From: Sycobia sp. Sy_11
Lineage: Eukaryota > Arthropoda > Insecta > Hymenoptera > Epichrysomallidae
Assembly: GCA_018907035.1 (NCBI GenBank)
Contig: JACCIC010000207.1
Coordinates: forward strand, 498,501-562,500
Direction of reading: 5' to 3'
DNA: 64,000 nt
Positions 63,891 through 64,000 of this stretch are shown in pieces. The position numbers were made by a program, and so were the translations under genes. Below the pieces are notes generated by a model. The model did no database searches and was not told where the DNA came from. It worked only from the letters and a program-made list of their open reading frames with translations. Positions within the stretch are counted from its first letter, which is position 1. Each line of letters starts with the position of its first letter.

Positions 63891-64000
63891 TACTAATTTA
63901 TAAAGACAAAGCGTGTTTTTGTTTGTACGCGATAACCGAAAAAACTACTGAACCGATTGTTCTGAAATTTGACAAATAGATTCTATATTATATTGAGAAG
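63891..64000 (+). mobile_element. Helitron-like element 5' end, second copy (runs off window)
   Basis: TACTAATTTATAAAGACAAA, AACTACTGAACCGATTGTTC and GAAATTTGACAAATAGATTC match 24033-24140 with few differences. The 3' end is outside the window. Confidence 0.55.

Noticed and set aside
63685..63979. Frames of repeated Ile-Ser-Tyr-His
   Set aside because: Translation of the pentanucleotide satellite.

Overview
The window looks like repeat-dense nuclear DNA from an arthropod, most likely an insect. It is AT-rich, has no operons or ribosome binding sites, and its recognisable coding sequence is almost entirely transposon or virus derived: mariner, Penelope-like (PLE), Ty3/gypsy, a probable Ty1/copia gag, Helitron-like, MULE, tRNA-derived SINE and Polinton/adintovirus-like remnants. 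Only two short stretches look like host coding sequence: a terminal exon (44855-45020, minus) and a histone-H3-like start with its own TATA box (23478-23687, plus). I cannot name the species; Hymenoptera would fit but is a guess.

Layout. 1-6500: two head-to-head gypsy fragments, a GC-rich promoter-like block, a mariner 5' fragment, and a PLE split by a mariner. 7950-11210: a SINE, an internally deleted mariner with long inverted repeats, and a dead mariner. 12000-18850: a decayed gypsy element whose 5' LTR end, Lys-type primer binding site, gag, reverse transcriptase, RNase H and integrase are still in order; a 0.65 kb insertion and several deletions break it. 20186-23900: a compact PLE with inverted pLTRs carrying hammerhead-like RNA motifs and an open GIY-YIG ORF, a second PLE fragment, and the H3-like start. 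23930-25550: a pentanucleotide satellite and a Helitron-like element with a two-way minisatellite. 28000-35000: a copia-like gag remnant and three mariner derivatives. 35880-37600: PLE pLTR copies, one split by a mariner-derived MITE.

38400-43640 holds the most interesting assembly, a broken Polinton/adintovirus-like element. It has jelly-roll capsid-like, adenain-like protease and phospholipase-A2-like remnants on the minus strand, and a packaging ATPase, an unnamed conserved protein and a chromodomain-tailed integrase on the plus strand. A complete mariner (1288 bp, 345-residue transposase with all three catalytic aspartates, TA duplication) sits inside it and is the only intact transposase gene in the window. 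44850-55860: the host exon, further mariners and a long PLE remnant. 57970-60240: a MULE with terminal inverted repeats and a second capsid-like remnant. 61490-64000: microsatellites, a 1.66 kb element with about 270 bp inverted arms, a third SINE, and the 5' end of a second Helitron-like copy beside the same pentanucleotide satellite.

The genes do not form a host pathway. The window records nested insertions in which mobilising enzymes (mariner, PLE, Polinton integrase) sit beside non-autonomous derivatives carrying the same ends. All domain names come from reading translations by eye; no database search was run.
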